DNA of 28,285 nt. Origin: Protostelium mycophagum. Lineage: Eukaryota; Evosea; Variosea; Protosteliida; Protosteliaceae. A program made the position numbers and the translations under genes. Below are positions 1-11,836 of the stretch, piece by piece (the first letter of the stretch is position 1; each line of letters starts with the position of its first letter). Below the pieces are notes generated by a model. That model was not told the origin of the DNA, did no database searches, and was given only the letters and a program-made list of their open reading frames with translations. The stretch is taken from assembly GCA_002081555.1 (NCBI GenBank), contig MZNV01001883.1, positions 1 through 28,285 on the forward strand. The letters run 5' to 3'.

Positions 1-71
1 CAACGCGAATGACCCCTTGATGGCATGTGTTGGTACTTCCTTTGTGCCTTCCTTCTTGTTGATGTTGCGGA

Positions 72-949
72 TGGCTCTTCACGACGCCAGCATTGCCACT
101 TACCTTCTTAACCCTTACTGCTTCACAACACAAGATCAAGTATCTTATAAGACTGAAACGAAAACGTATCTATGGCTCGTGGTGCTGCTGCCTTGATTTT
201 CTGCCTTCATCATTTTTTCTCGGGTCGTTGTAGAAATCAATTTTTGAATTTTTGAAAAGCCCGGGAAATATTTCATTTTGAAACGCGCAAAAGACGGTTG
301 GTCCAACCGACAAGGAGATCCCATACGCCTTGTCCATCAAAGAGACATACCTGTATGAGAGAGCCTTGAGGTAAATAGGAGGTAGCCGATTCCTCCAAAG
401 GAGAAGTTGGGCGATAACCAACAATATGAGTGGAGGGGCCAAGTCTTGACTCTCCTTTTGAGGTCAGAGATGCTTCACACGTATATGTATTACTTCCCCT
501 CATCTTTCCACAATTCATCTTAACATAATTCATGAGCAACTGAAACCCCGTCCTCCGTCATCTTCCAATTGGCTGACAAATCACAGCAATATTCTTATGA
601 CCAGGCACTCTCTTTACAGCTCTTTGGCGTCGGGGTCAAGAGATCAACTTCATGATACCGATTTACAACTCAACCACCTCGTGACCCACACCGCTCAATT
701 TCTCCTTTGAAGGAGTCGGCTACCCCCTATTTACCTCAAGGTTCTCTCATACAGGTAGGCCTCCTTAATGGACAAGGCGTATGGGATCTCCTGTCGGTTG
801 GGCCGTCTTTTGCGCGTTTCAAAATGAAATATTTCCCGGGCTTTTCAAAAATTCAAAAATTGATTTCTACAACGACCCGAGAAAAAATGATGAAGGGCTC
901 GTTTCAGTCTTATAAGACACTTGATCTTGTACGTAAGGCGTGAAGAGCC
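72..949. repeat. Large imperfect inverted repeat (possible foldback element)
   Basis: The left arm (about 72-405) and the right arm (about 700-949) are reverse complements of each other with scattered differences, separated by about 290 bp of unrelated sequence. Matching blocks include the ggctcttcac/gtgaagagcc ends, an 18-bp block around 824-841 that pairs with 257-280, and the paired segment near 302-345 and 760-800. The left arm carries about 60-80 bp that the right arm lacks, near 145-215. Both arms read as the same short peptide, in opposite directions (YLPQGSLIQV, then GQGVWDLL), which reflects the shared DNA and is not evidence of a gene. No transposase is visible. It could be a non-autonomous foldback or MITE-like element, or a local inverted duplication. 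No convincing gene is seen in 1-1339. Confidence 0.75.
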
Positions 950-1339
950 TCATCAGCTCCCTATAACTTGATTTTTTTGGTGTCGCAGGAAAGATGTTTC
1001 TGTACAAAGTCCTCTGCTCTCATCTACAACTGAGGGCCCATTGAAGAATAGATCTGCCAGAATATTGAATCGCGCTTCGTCCAACAGGAATTTCATTGCA
1101 TTGTCGGTAAATAATGTGAATTTGAGGGAATCAAAGTTGGGATGCATTGATTATTATTTAAAAATGGGTTGACCCTACCATTGGCGATGAGACCTCTCGT
1201 CCACTAAAATACCAAAAGGAGTGCTCGCGGCCGAAAAAATACTTTTAATCATGTTCCCAGCTCATTGCGGAATATTTTGCTGTTGTGATTTGGCGTGGAA
1301 GTGTCATGTTTCGGCAGTTTCCGCCAATATCATTTCCTC

Positions 1340-4300
1340 ATGCTCATCGCGTGTGTGACCGTCCTCTTTGGTTGTGTCGCCCTGGCGAATTCACAACAAG
1401 ATGTCGGTGTCATTCCTGGAAGTGAAATGCAGATACCTACTGATGATATCACAAGTGTGGAAGCTTATCTCTTGGCACCACCTGTCTTTGCCTATATAGT
1501 GAACCCCCCAAGCACAAGAATCTGCCGTCTTCGTATTTTCAAGGTAATCAATCATCTCTTCTTCGATTGATGAAGCTAGACGTCAAACACCACGCTTCCA
1601 ATTTACCAACAAGATTACTTTAATACACTTCCACCAGGATCAATGGCAGGAAGTTGTACCAATGCACTGTTAGGTTACAACTCTCGTCTGAATACCATCA
1701 CGATACTCACACAAGGTAACCCTCCAGCACCAGCACCAGCAGGAGGGTCATGGAATCTGACCATTTTTCACATAGACCAATCAAGATTGGTAGGATTTGA
1801 AATGACACGCGATTTTAATTTTGGTAGGAGGTCCCACCAGCATTACCACCCCCACCACCTCCACCAAAAGGATCGAAACCTTCAAAAGACCCCGCCCCAC
1901 AACCACCAACCCTTCCACAAGCCAGGTTCATCATACCCCTCCTATATCAAACACCAGAAAAAAATGTGACAGGTGCTTGGGTGCGTTCATTTGTGCATGA
2001 AATGATCCTTGATTCATGCATTGTAGGTGGTCACAACACAAGGAATCTATTTGATTTCCAACACAAGCGTATCCATGCTTGGACCAACCCCCTCCTCTGC
2101 CATCCCTGTTTCTGTCACAACTACAAGTATACACTCTGTCTTCTTTTCTTACCCCCTCGACACTGGGACAACTTCAATCTACAACTTGGACTCAGCATTA
2201 CAGACATCACAGGTTCCAACCATCAACATTGTTCAGAACATCACCAGCACTGTGACGAATGTGTTGCCTCTATTCTGGCCAAGTAATTCAACAGCACAGC
2301 TCGCTTACACGGTCGCGAGTGAGTTGTACAACTTGAAAAATACGCAAGTTGATGACGTCATCAGATGTGGGGTTTGGGAGGTATTCCGGGAATGTACAGA
2401 TGAACATCTCCTATTTTCTTTTGGAACCAAGTTTCACACCTGCCGTCGCATCCACTTCCGACTTGACAAATAACGTCAGGTATTTGAATTTTTAATTTAT
2501 TTTTTGGCGGGACTTTTATTCTGCAAACAAATTCCGCTTTCGCCGGTGTACATGACAAAACATCAATAAATTATCCCTGTAGATATTGGGTCACGGACAC
2601 AAGCGATAAATGTGGAGGATCACAATGCATCTTTCGGCACAATCTTGGCGGTAAACCTAACCTCAGAGCGATGGGGACAAACTCTTCCTGGAAAATCACA
2701 CAAGCCGCAATGGATTACTCAAAAAATCAACTCATCACCGTGCGGATCTCGCGAAATAACTTCACTCTCAACACAATTTCGGTATTCGGTGAGTGCTGTA
2801 GATGGCTCATTCCCATGAGAATGACGGGTTGTAGATTGCAGAAAGTATGAGAGTTGTCTGGATTGTTTGGGGCGGGGAGACGCAGATGATGGTGATGGAA
2901 ATTATTGGTGGGTTGTAGTCCGTCAATTTTTCAATTATGCAATTAACATTAATTCATTCGGGCAATGCCCAAGAAAAAAAGAAATCTGGTAATATAAATT
3001 ATTAAATAGCTTGAAAATTAAACAATTTAATTTATTGTTAAGATTGAAAGTTGAACAGCGTATTTGACTCTAGCTCTCTGTCTTGTATCAGTAAATTGCA
3101 AGCGTCCCCCACCTCTATGGTCTTGACGGTATTTCCATTTACACCGAGTCACACTGAAGATTTCAGAATAATTCTTATTGTCCGATACTAACCGATATCA
3201 ATCCTCCAACAGTCCCTGTCGGCAGTTCTAGGAATGTGACAATTAATTCCACCAACGTGCACAAAACGGCCGAGCTCACTTGCTTCTTTGTGTCTCAGGG
3301 TGTATGTTTTTCTCTGATGACTTGTACTAAATTCAAAATAAATAATACATTTTTACTGGTTGTAGAATGGCTCCAACCAAACAAGTCCAGCCTCCATCAA
3401 TTCGTGAGCAGAAACGCGAGATCTCTGGAAAATTTACCTTGTACAGACAATCGATCACGTGTCCATCCCCCAACACCACTACACCCGACACGTACAGTGT
3501 GTTTGTCAACTACAACCAGAGCAGTTACGCCTCGGGGAAAATTGCTGTCAATCTAACACTACAATTATGTGAAGGATTCCACACTTCTGCAGAATGTATC
3601 GGTGTTTCGAATTATTCAGGCTGTGGCTGGTGCAACTCAAATGGTAGACATTACATGATCACAATCTTCATGAGAAGATGTCAGTGCGATACATGCGATA
3701 TCATGTGACGCGTGTGAAGACGTGTGATGACGTCATAGAGACTGAGAATTTGAGGTATATGCAGCACTGTGAATAAGTGTGGAGGAGGATGGACCAGGGA
3801 AGACGTCAAATTCTACAACGTCTCTGATACCGTTGCTTTCAATACAACGAGCAACATAACCATAATCGGCCAAAATCTGTACAAGGGTGAGTGATACTAC
3901 GATCCCCATATTGTCTCATCAGCTGTTGATATGATAGGGTCTATATATTCTGTCGTGCTGTACAGTTCTTTGAAAGAGAGAGATTTCCCTCCTGCCACGT
4001 CACCATTCCCGCCTAATGCCATAGCAACGAGTGTCAGCACATTGGTAGCTGCGGTGACGTCAACGCAAACGACAATGTACATTGGTGTGTATAGAAATGG
4101 ATTTTCATCCACTATGTCGAACACAATCAAATTATTTTTGTTACCTTCGGGGGGTGAGTTCTATTTAAAAGTTTGTTCGTATGTTTTTTACAACGTCTTT
4201 GTCTTTTCAGTCATTTTTCTAAGACTTTATCTCATGAAAATTGTAGGTTGTGGTGGTCAATGTCAATCGAGTACCATCACCGCTACTGGAGGAGACCAAA

Positions 4301-6013
4301 CTGCACCAGCTAATATCGTACCCGATTCCCAGGGATCTCCCAACAGAACCCCCCTGATCATTGGGTGTGCTGTAGCAGGAGCCGTTGTTATCATAGTAAT
4401 CCTCTTTGCTGTTCTGGTCAGTCTTAAAAAACTGGTAGTTTTGCCGTTGTAGATTGACAGATTTAGATCGTTGTAGTGAAGAGGAGGGGTGGAGAAACGG
4501 ATGAAGATTCTATTGAGATGGAGAGACAGATGCCACCAGCCCCAGATTTTCCAGAAGCTGCCTTCGTCCGGACGAATCAAGTGTTTTCCGTGAGTCCAAT
4601 TTTTAAAATAGACATTAGCTTTATGGCAATTGACAACGACATGGTCGAAATAACATCATGAATAGTATTAGATGAGCAAGACAACTCACACTCACAGTTG
4701 ACTGATTCCGAGAAAAAGAGTCTTAACAATCTGGAGAAGATTCTGCTGGAGGAAGATTGTGCCGCCTCAGATCTTCTCGTTCACTTGGTGAGCAAGAGAA
4801 ACATCGATAAGTACAGCAAAAATTACATCTACATCGCGCTCCATAAAAATCCGGGGACCGCGATGAACCTCGTATTACGTCACGTGACGTCATCGATACA
4901 GAACACAAGTGAGATTTTCCCGCCAAAAGAATTCGAATTGACCGTCACAGAAAGAGTAAACGAATTGTTCTCGGAAGATTCTGGCGCCACACAAATGTTT
5001 CAGTGGTTTGCCAAATCCATGAGCTCTTTGTATTTGTATGAGACTCTAGGGAGGGTAATCTGGGATATCGCCGCTCCACGAGACTCAGTGGTGCGTATTT
5101 TAATCTAAAAGATCTCACCTACTAAAAGAATCTACAGATCGAGTCTGGTCAGAGATCTTTCTCCTTTTCGCAAGATGACGCAGATTTCGTCGATGTTAAT
5201 GTTTACCAGCTTCTAATGCTTTTCTCCAAGGTCTTCAACCTGCTCCGAAAGAAGGTCGGAGACATGTCACCGTAAGTGTCAATATGACATATGTCAATCT
5301 GACAGAATGACAGATGGGTGAGAACACTGGTCTCTGAGATCAAGGGTCGAGTTGTACAGAAGTTCCCGGATGCTGAGAACCGAGCTATTGGAGAATTATT
5401 ATTCAAGCGGTTTGTAGTTGAGGCTCTCATGTCACCAAAAGAATGGTGCTTAATTCAAGGTCAGAAAATTCATCGAAAATTTGTCGAAAATTTTCCGCCA
5501 AATTCAGGAAATTTCTGTAAAGTCCAAAAATTCAATCTTTCAGACGAGCCGGTGGTAGATGTACGGAGAATATTGGTGACCATAGCTGGAGGTAGACAAT
5601 AATGCTCGAAATTCCATTGATAATTCGTAGTTATGAAAGATCTGGCCTCTGGTGTGATGCCAAGTCAAAGGGCACCTCACCTGGTCAAATTTGACCAATT
5701 TGTGTCAGATAACATTCCAAGAAGAGACAAATTTTATGATATCATAATGGTGAGTCGTTGCTGTTCTAACCGAGAAGATTCACGTGAAATGTACAAATGC
5801 TCACTGAAGCAGAATACGACAGAAACTTCATCCGAAAAATCTGTGGGAGTCCCAGAGGTAAGATGGATGTCGACAAATCTGAAGCGAAATTTACAATGAG
5901 TTCAGGAATGTCGACAGGAGGCATTAGTGTGGATGCATAATTTTTTGTGCTCAGAGGAAGAAAGGCTGCAAGGTCCTGGGGCAGATGTGAACAAAATTAT
6001 TTCTTATTATTGA
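1340..6013 (+). CDS. Plexin-like transmembrane receptor with cytoplasmic RasGAP domain
   Basis: This is a multi-exon type I membrane receptor. The chosen ATG at 1340 opens a signal peptide (MLIACVTVLFGCVALANS); the upstream in-frame codons have no ATG. About 400 diverged N-terminal residues occupy the place of a Sema domain but are not recognisable as one. Next come a PSI-like cysteine cluster (DCRKYESCLDCL, about 2814-2850), an IPT/TIG-like strand set (CPILTDINPPTVPVG..NVTI, about 3180-3250), a second PSI (CGWCNSNGICSTVNKCGGGW, 3620-3800) and another IPT-like stretch. A transmembrane helix at about 4350-4475 is followed by the stop-transfer KRR. From about 4698 to 6013 is a RasGAP domain: SGATQMFQWFAKSMSSLYLYETLG, the FLR-like LLFKRFVVEALMSP, then KDLASG and KFDQF. 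The arginine-finger position reads LFS instead of LFR. The RasGAP runs as one uninterrupted domain, unlike true plexins, whose GAP is split by a Rho-binding insert. Several junctions use GTGAGT or GTCAGT donors. N-terminal exon joins (1544-2100) are unresolved. Confidence 0.8.
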
Positions 6014-6163
6014 TTCCACAAACTGAACACCACAGCGGCTGAAGGCGTGCTTGGGAGAATTGATCACAGTGAAATAATGATGGGAATAGGGTTGTGGTAT
6101 CAAAATGATAAATTGTTCGAGTGTGCATTCGTAGCATGGTGTATGTATTAACAAAAACCTCCG

Positions 6164-6784
6164 TTAAGAGGAAGGATCCCAAGCGAAAGGGAGAGAGTTT
6201 CTGTTGAAGAATTCGGTGACAGAGTGGAGGGTGGCATTTCCATTCTTGTAGGAGAAGACCATGTTCTCCCAGCCACTGTTGGTGAAGAGTTTTCCGTTGT
6301 CTTTAACGACGGAGTAGACGTATTCGACAAGGACGTGGTAATAATCACCAGACTTGGTGAGACGGAAATGTCCGTCCTCTGCAGGAAATGAGCGATTACA
6401 ACTGATGTAGGAAATCTCACGTCTGAACATCTGAGCTCCCTTGGCTGCTTGTGCTCCTTGGCAGAACTTGATCAAGGCCTTTGTTCCTTGGACAGATTCG
6501 GGGACCTGTGTAGTGTGATAATGGTGTCGTGAGGATCGGGATACATACATTCGGGTGGAAGAAGATACCAGCGGGTTCGAAAACGGAGGCCCTAACAAGA
6601 TCAGCTTTCCATTTCTGTGTTTTCGAAGATGATGATCTCACCAATCGTCACACTTCAGCTCAAAGAGGCGGAAGAACTTGTCGGCTGTTGCAGAGAGAGC
6701 GGCGACAGCCGGATCTACAGGAGCGATGTTTGAGTAAACAGCCACAGAAGAGGCGAGAAGGAGGCAGAAGATGAAGGATCTCAT
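6164..6784 (-). CDS. Small secreted protein, NTF2/SnoaL-like fold
   Basis: The closed three-exon model is 6784-6654, 6614-6569 and 6505-6164, giving 172 aa. The start is the ATG at 6784, which begins a clear signal peptide (MRSFIFCLLLASSVAVYS). The mature part has an N-terminal helix (ADKFFRLFEL), then GKLILLGPPFSNPL, GTKALIKFC and a run of C-terminal beta strands (YYHVLVEYVYSV, WENMVFSYKNG, LHSVTEFF). That order (helices, a PF..P turn, then a curved sheet) recalls NTF2-like or SnoaL-like small domains; this is a fold impression, not a motif hit. It is probably secreted or luminal, and its substrate is unknown. It is convergent with the receptor gene, whose stop lies about 150 bp away. The first intron is 39 nt. 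Confidence 0.6.
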
Positions 6785-7366
6785 GTTTGATTTATAATGA
6801 TGAGTCGCCGATGGAAAACAGATTGTTGATGTCGCAGTGGTTGACGAGAGATAACATATCATCAAACTCATTATTCACGGTAAGCGACGTGTTCGTTGCG
6901 GTTTGGTACCTCCGCGGCATTCTCCATCTCTCGTTATCACGCAGACATCCAAAGTTCCACAGAAAATCAAGGTTTGGCTCACAGGAGGAGACCAAAGATC
7001 TGAAAAGATTCTTTGCAAAACAGATTACACATGCCACAATGATTAATTTAAATAAACATATATTTCGATAAAGGTGTACAATTCCAAGCTATTCAATGCA
7101 TTCTTTAAGAGATATTTTAGTTTGCAGCAATATTCTTGAAAAAATTACTGTAAATAGACCTGCCCTGCCTCTTCAAGGAATACCAAAAAATGACATCACC
7201 CTTTCTTCCATTTTTATTGATTGTAGCATGTAGCAACGGAAAAAGCATGATCACAAGTAATATCTGTTCTCAGGGTACAAAATAACAAACAGAATGGACT
7301 TTATTATACACAATTCAATCCTACAATAGCTCAGCATATTTCCTTCTGTTTTTTACTGGGAGAGAT
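6785..7366. other. Intergenic, no gene seen
   Basis: This is AT-rich sequence between the 5' end of the small secreted protein gene and the 3' end of the first HA-domain gene. The short open frames here have no recognisable protein features and no plausible splice partners. It probably holds the promoter of the secreted-protein gene on its left side and the 3' untranslated region of the HA gene on its right. Confidence 0.5.
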
Positions 7367-8932
7367 TCAAATCATGAAAGGTTCTAAAAATAGAAAGGGG
7401 CTCCTCACCGTCCCGTCTGAAAGTATTCCCGCCTTTTTCAAAAACACCACTCTTTCTTCGGGTAATTTCTTTTTCTTGCCGAGACTCTGTTGTAGATTGA
7501 CCCATTTGTACAGTTTGATATCCTGTTTGGAGTCGGGGACGACCCCCCCTGTCTCCCGCTGCCATTCTAAGAGTCTGTTGTAGTGCGCTTCCCATTGTAT
7601 CTTGTGTCTTTGTTTCAATCCCTCGAGATTCGACGCTTTTTCTGATGCAGATTCTTCTTTTGCTAGTGCACTCTCTTCTGGTGCATATCCTTTCTTTGGT
7701 GAAAGCACTTCCTTTTCTGGTACAAGCTCATCCTTTTCTGGTGCAAGCTCATCCTTTTCTGGTGCAACTTCTTCTTTTTCTGATACACCCTCTTCGTCCT
7801 GTTCGTTTTCCTCCGTTTTTTCTGGTGTTTCCGATTCCTTTTCTGATTCCTCTTGTTCTTTTTCTGATTCCTCTTGTTCTTTTTCTGATTCTTTTTCTGA
7901 TTCCTCTTGTTCTTTTTCTGGTTCCTTCTCCGATTCCTTCTCCGATTCCTGCTCTTGTTCTTTTTCCGATTCCTTTTCTGATCCTTCATTTTCGTCCACC
8001 TGATCCGAAGTCGCTCTCGCTAGACCTTTACGTTTGGCGTGTTGTCTCTGTACTTGGTGAGTTCTGCAATTTTGAATTCTGTTTTTAGCTCACCCAGGTG
8101 TACGGTTTGACTTTAGACTTGGGTACGAGGCCGGCATCGATCAATAACTGTCCCTTTTGTGTCGGCATGCTGCCGTTTTGACACAACTTCAGATTCTTAT
8201 TGTGCCAGTTGAACAATGTGACATTCTCTTTCGTTGATACTGGAGGCCGCCCGTGCTCCTTCCTTCAGTGTGTCATCGTCATTTTCTTCATACATTGATT
8301 GTGATGACAGATACCCACATGAACTCTTTCATCTCTTCCAGAATGTCGAGCCACAGATCGATGCTGACACCTGCCGAACTGATTTTTTCGATCTTGTCTT
8401 GTGGCAATAACCCATGAAAATATAACATCCTAATCACGTCATCCTGATCCATCATCATCGATCAAAGGATCACCGATTGTATCCGAGCCATCTCGATATG
8501 GACATGTTCGTCTTGAGATTCGGTTCTCCGTTATTTTGTTCTGCCATCCTCTTCAATGTCTGAAACTGATTATTCCAGAGTTCTTCCGTCTTGTCGAACT
8601 TCCTCTTTTGGGCCGGGGTCTCTTCTGGCTCCTCTTCTTCAACGTTTTCTTCTGTCTCTTCGATCTGTTGATCATTTAATTTTGATCACGATTTGATGAT
8701 CATATCATCGACACTTGTTGCTTCAAACGAATGGTACTGTTGTGTTGCGAAGATTAAGACTGCAGCTCTGCCGCTTACATTTTCTTTTGGAGATGATGAA
8801 GTCAGTATTTTATTTTTCTGGGATAATGACCAAAAGGTAACAACAAAAATATACCTCTTCAGAAGAACTAGCTTGAGATTCTTCAACCTTCTTTGAACTC
8901 TTTGGTGTGGATAATGATCTTAATGGCTGCAT
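7367..8932 (-). CDS. Helicase-associated (HA) domain protein with acidic E/K repeat
   Basis: The closed six-exon model is 8932-8855, 8664-8567, 8525-8474, 8443-8315, 8258-8094 and 8047-7367, giving 400 aa. An N-terminal acidic region leads to a first HA-type repeat (LDILEEMKEFMW, EHGRPPVS, LFNWHNKN, LLIDAGL). About 115 residues of EKESEKEQEES-type low complexity follow, then a second HA repeat at the C-terminus (IQWEAHYNRLLEWQRETG, LYKWVNLQQSLG, LPEERVVFLKKAGI). The W..Y..L / L..W...Q / L...R...L...G pattern is the usual HA signature, a small helical module often found beside helicases. No helicase motor is present here, so a DNA- or RNA-binding role is inferred only. The next gene upstream carries the same domain, which suggests local duplication or a shared job. 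Introns are 30-190 nt. Confidence 0.72.
7620..7990. repeat. Degenerate tandem repeats encoding Glu/Ser/Lys runs
   Basis: Units of roughly 12-21 bp such as ttctttttctgattcc repeat imperfectly at 7820-7985. A second set based on ccttttctggtgcaagctcat repeats about three times at 7720-7770. In the minus-strand gene they encode EKEQEES-type and APEKDEL-type repeats. All six frames stay open over much of this stretch because the repeat lacks stops, so the long plus-strand frames here are shadows. Confidence 0.8.
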
Positions 8933-9028
8933 GATCAGAAAATTTCAGAGAGTCATTCAGATTAAAGATGAGAAATATTTCTGTTTACTACAAAAAAATA
9001 CTTTGAGTTGTATCAAAGACAACTGACA

Positions 9029-10114
9029 TTAAAATCTATTTTTAGATCTGGTTTTGGAGAGTATTTTTATTCCATTATAATCACATGAATTTTTGATAGA
9101 TGGGAAATGGCTTACTCTACTGGTGGGTGTTGAAGACGGTGTTTTAAATTTTTGGAAGAATCTTTTTCCTCCTTCGTTCAGATTGAAATCTTCTTCCAGT
9201 AATGCAAGCTCTCTACATCACATTAGAATCAGGACGATTAGAAATCATCATGAAAATTGTGGGACCTACCGCTCTCGAGACAGAGTTCCTTCTCTATGTT
9301 CTTTTCTCTGGCGATAACACCAGTACCACAGACGACCATCTTCTGTTTTACTTGGATTATAATGTCCATGTTCGGCCTTGTACCTTTTAGCGAGCTGAAA
9401 CATGGACTGCCAACGTTCATCATTTGTTTCACGACGAGAAGATCCTTCACGTCATCAGAGTTAATGACAACGAATATCATCTCACTTCCAGGCTTGTGAT
9501 CATCTTCTATATCTTCCTAATCAGGTGTGTAAGTGTTGCGATGTCATGATGAACAGAAATTACCTCATCAGATAATTGTTCTTCTCCTTCTGAGGAAGAT
9601 TCTTCATGCCTTGTGTCTGATAAAGATGGATCCGGCGGTTGGGACCAAGTTCTTATCTGATATGGACCGATGTGTGCGAGATCACCGAATCCTTCTTCAA
9701 ATATTCCCCTCACCTTGTTATATTCAGTCTTCAATTCGATTACCTCGCATTTGATCACCTGCCAGGGATCCTGTGAAACCCAGTGAACCCGAGATTGAGA
9801 GTGTTGTGATCCTGATTCTTCGTCTAAAGCGGCCAAACCTTCATTGTGTCTTCTCAATAATTCCTGCTCTTTCCAATATAATTTTGAGAGAGCATTAAAA
9901 AGTTCCTCTGTTAAATGTTCTTTTCTCTCCTCTATTCGCTTTTGCAGTCTCCTCTTCTTATCGTCCCCATTTCTTTCGCTCTAAATACGTGAGCTACATC
10001 AATCCTGTGCTCAGTATGTCTACCAGTGAACCCCTTTTTCTGTCTGAAGACATCAGAAATCGGACGAGATCGCTGCCTGATCAGCTCTTGATATGTCAAC
10101 AATACAACCGCCAT
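9029..10114 (-). CDS. Helicase-associated (HA) domain protein with basic coiled coil
   Basis: Exons 9980-9564, 9516-9486, 9444-9270 and 9212-9029 join in frame to about 269 aa, ending TRSKNRF-stop. The first exon, beginning at ATG 10114 (MAVVLLTYQELIRQ) or 10147, does not join in phase by any splice I could find, so the true start is open. The middle starts with a basic helical stretch (DDKKRRLQKRIEERKEHLTEEL) and the segment WQVIKCEVIELKTEYNKVR, followed by an acidic spacer. An HA domain ends the protein (RWQSMFQLAKRYKAEHGHYN, LWYWCYRQRKEH, LSRERELALLEEDF). Like its downstream neighbour it lacks a helicase motor. Its start lies only about 45 nt after the stop of the F-box gene on the same strand, and its stop about 96 nt before the next start. 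The 41-nt intron 9485-9445 contains TGATGACGTGA. Confidence 0.65.
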
Positions 10115-10159
10115 TTTTTTGATGTACTGGAAAATCATGAACATCACACAAAACAGGTT

Positions 10160-11799
10160 CTATATTTCAACACACGATAGGTGATCCCAGACGGCCTCAG
10201 TGATGGTTGTTCCTTTGGCATCGACAGATGTGATTTCTGGACAATGCAGTTTGACGAACCCGATTGATGCATTGGTGAGCGAGGGGCAATGCTGCACACT
10301 CAAAAATTTCAACTTTGGGCTTTTCTCCGCGAGCTTCCTTATTCCTGCATCTGTGATTGGATTGTATGAGAGATTGACCCTCTCTAGACGACCATTACTG
10401 TTGTCCGCGAGAGAGATCACCTCTTGATCTGAAATCTGTTTCCGTCAGTCCAGATCGTCAACAAATGTATCTCATCAACATATTGATGACAACTCAATGT
10501 CGAAGCACGAGGCAAAGCATGATGTTGTTCAAAAGTTTAAGATGTACAAAATGATGATGTGAGATTGTACCTGACAAGACGAAATATTGACGGTTTTGAG
10601 ACGTGTGCCTCCAGCTAATTTTGCAAGGCCGGCTTCTGTGATCAGTGACGGCGTCAGAGTAAATTCGATCTCCAGAATGTCAGTTGTACATCGTTATGAT
10701 TATTTGAATTTTAAAATGTATTTTGAAGCGGGAATGCTTTCGTGGCTAGCAGACATTTCCTTCAACAATAAAAAATTGAATATTTTCCCGCCAAATTCGA
10801 ATTTCAAATGTTCTCACCTTCTCCAGATGCTTACATCCCGAAGCTAAATACTCCAACGCCTTCTCCGTCAGCGATTCGTGTCCATGCAGCGCAATAGAAC
10901 TCAATTTCTTGCAATGCTTGGAGATAAACATGATGGCGTTATTCGTGAACTTGCTGTGGGCTCCGTGGACAAAATGAAACTCTAGCGATCTTATGGAGGA
11001 ACCCATCCTCTTTGTGAATCTGGATATGCCTCTGTCTGAATAATGTTCGCTAGACGGTAGAGACAGTGACCGGAGTTGGGAGAGTGCGACGAGCTCCGAG
11101 AGGCCGTCATCTGTGAAGAGGGTTTTTTTGGATGACTCCAGGACGAGGACCTGGGAGGTTCAGTCATCTTTGAATTTTGAACGAATGGTTTTGGCGGGAA
11201 AAAGAAATGGAGTTTGAAGCAAACCACTACAATCTTTTGTTCTTTTACAAATAAAAATTTATTTACAACATACCTCCAGATTTGGACATCCATCAGCAAT
11301 ACTCTTCAGTGTCGCGTCATAAATTCTCGCAGCACAAATGGTGAGTGACCTCAGGTTCTTGCACCTTTCTAATATGGCCTTCGTAAATATAGATATCTCT
11401 TTCGATTGGTAGTGGTGTGCTTCCTCCAGTAAATTCGCCTTCTGAGATCTGTATCCAAAGTCGATCTCGTGAAGCCATCTGAAATAATATCTTTTCAACA
11501 GGAGGAATACTTTTGCTGTGAAGTTTTAGTCATGAGATTTGATTTTTCCATTTAATGGTTTTTTATTTTCGAATTTCAATTTAAATCATTTTTAAAAATA
11601 ATGGAAATAAAGTCTGACATGAATCTTGGCGGTATTCCACCAAAATATCTCTCCAGGATAATTTTCTCCATAAATTTGGCATGTTGTAGATGACATCTCT
11701 CCATTCCTTGCTCGTTGTGGCCAGTTCCAACACATCCTTTCTTGACAAATAATCGAATATGCGCAACAATAATTCTGGGGACAATCTGACAGATGTCAT
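10160..11799 (-). CDS. F-box / leucine-rich repeat protein (FBXL-type)
   Basis: The ATG at 11799 opens an F-box right at the N-terminus (LSPELLLRIFDYLSRKDVLE, then SKEWRDVIYNMPNLWRKL). Successive LRR exons follow: about 11478-11276 (LRSLTICAARIYDATLKSIA, CPNLE), 11150-10818 (LVLESSKK.LFTDDGLSELV, LSSIALHGHESLTEKALEYL), about 10674-10571 (LITEAGLAKLA, LKTVNISSCQ) and 10435-10160 (LERVNLSYNPITDAGIRKLA, LKFLSVQHCPSLTNASI). The repeats are the cysteine-containing AMN1/FBXL type. Such proteins act as substrate receptors of SCF ubiquitin ligases by binding Skp1 through the F-box; that role is known for the family. The join between the first two exons is out of phase in my reading, so the exon 1 end near 11620 is uncertain. 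A T-rich run ending TTTTTCAG sits about 58 nt upstream of the start. Confidence 0.85.
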
Positions 11800-11836
11800 T
11801 TTAAATCAGAGATATAGCAGAAATTTCGATTTGTTC

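Noticed and set aside
170-943. Protein-coding genes in the left inverted repeat
   Set aside because: Related peptides are read from both arms in opposite directions, as expected from mirrored DNA. Start codons, introns and domain features are lacking.
7602-8088. Long plus-strand open frames rich in Ser, Phe and Leu
   Set aside because: They are antisense shadows of the acidic E/K repeat of the minus-strand HA gene; the HA motifs and splicing support only the minus strand.
8474-8600. A third HA repeat from a read-through of 8567-8526
   Set aside because: Reading through ends in a stop at the next junction. Removing a 41-nt intron gives a frame that joins both neighbours in phase and lacks this apparent repeat.
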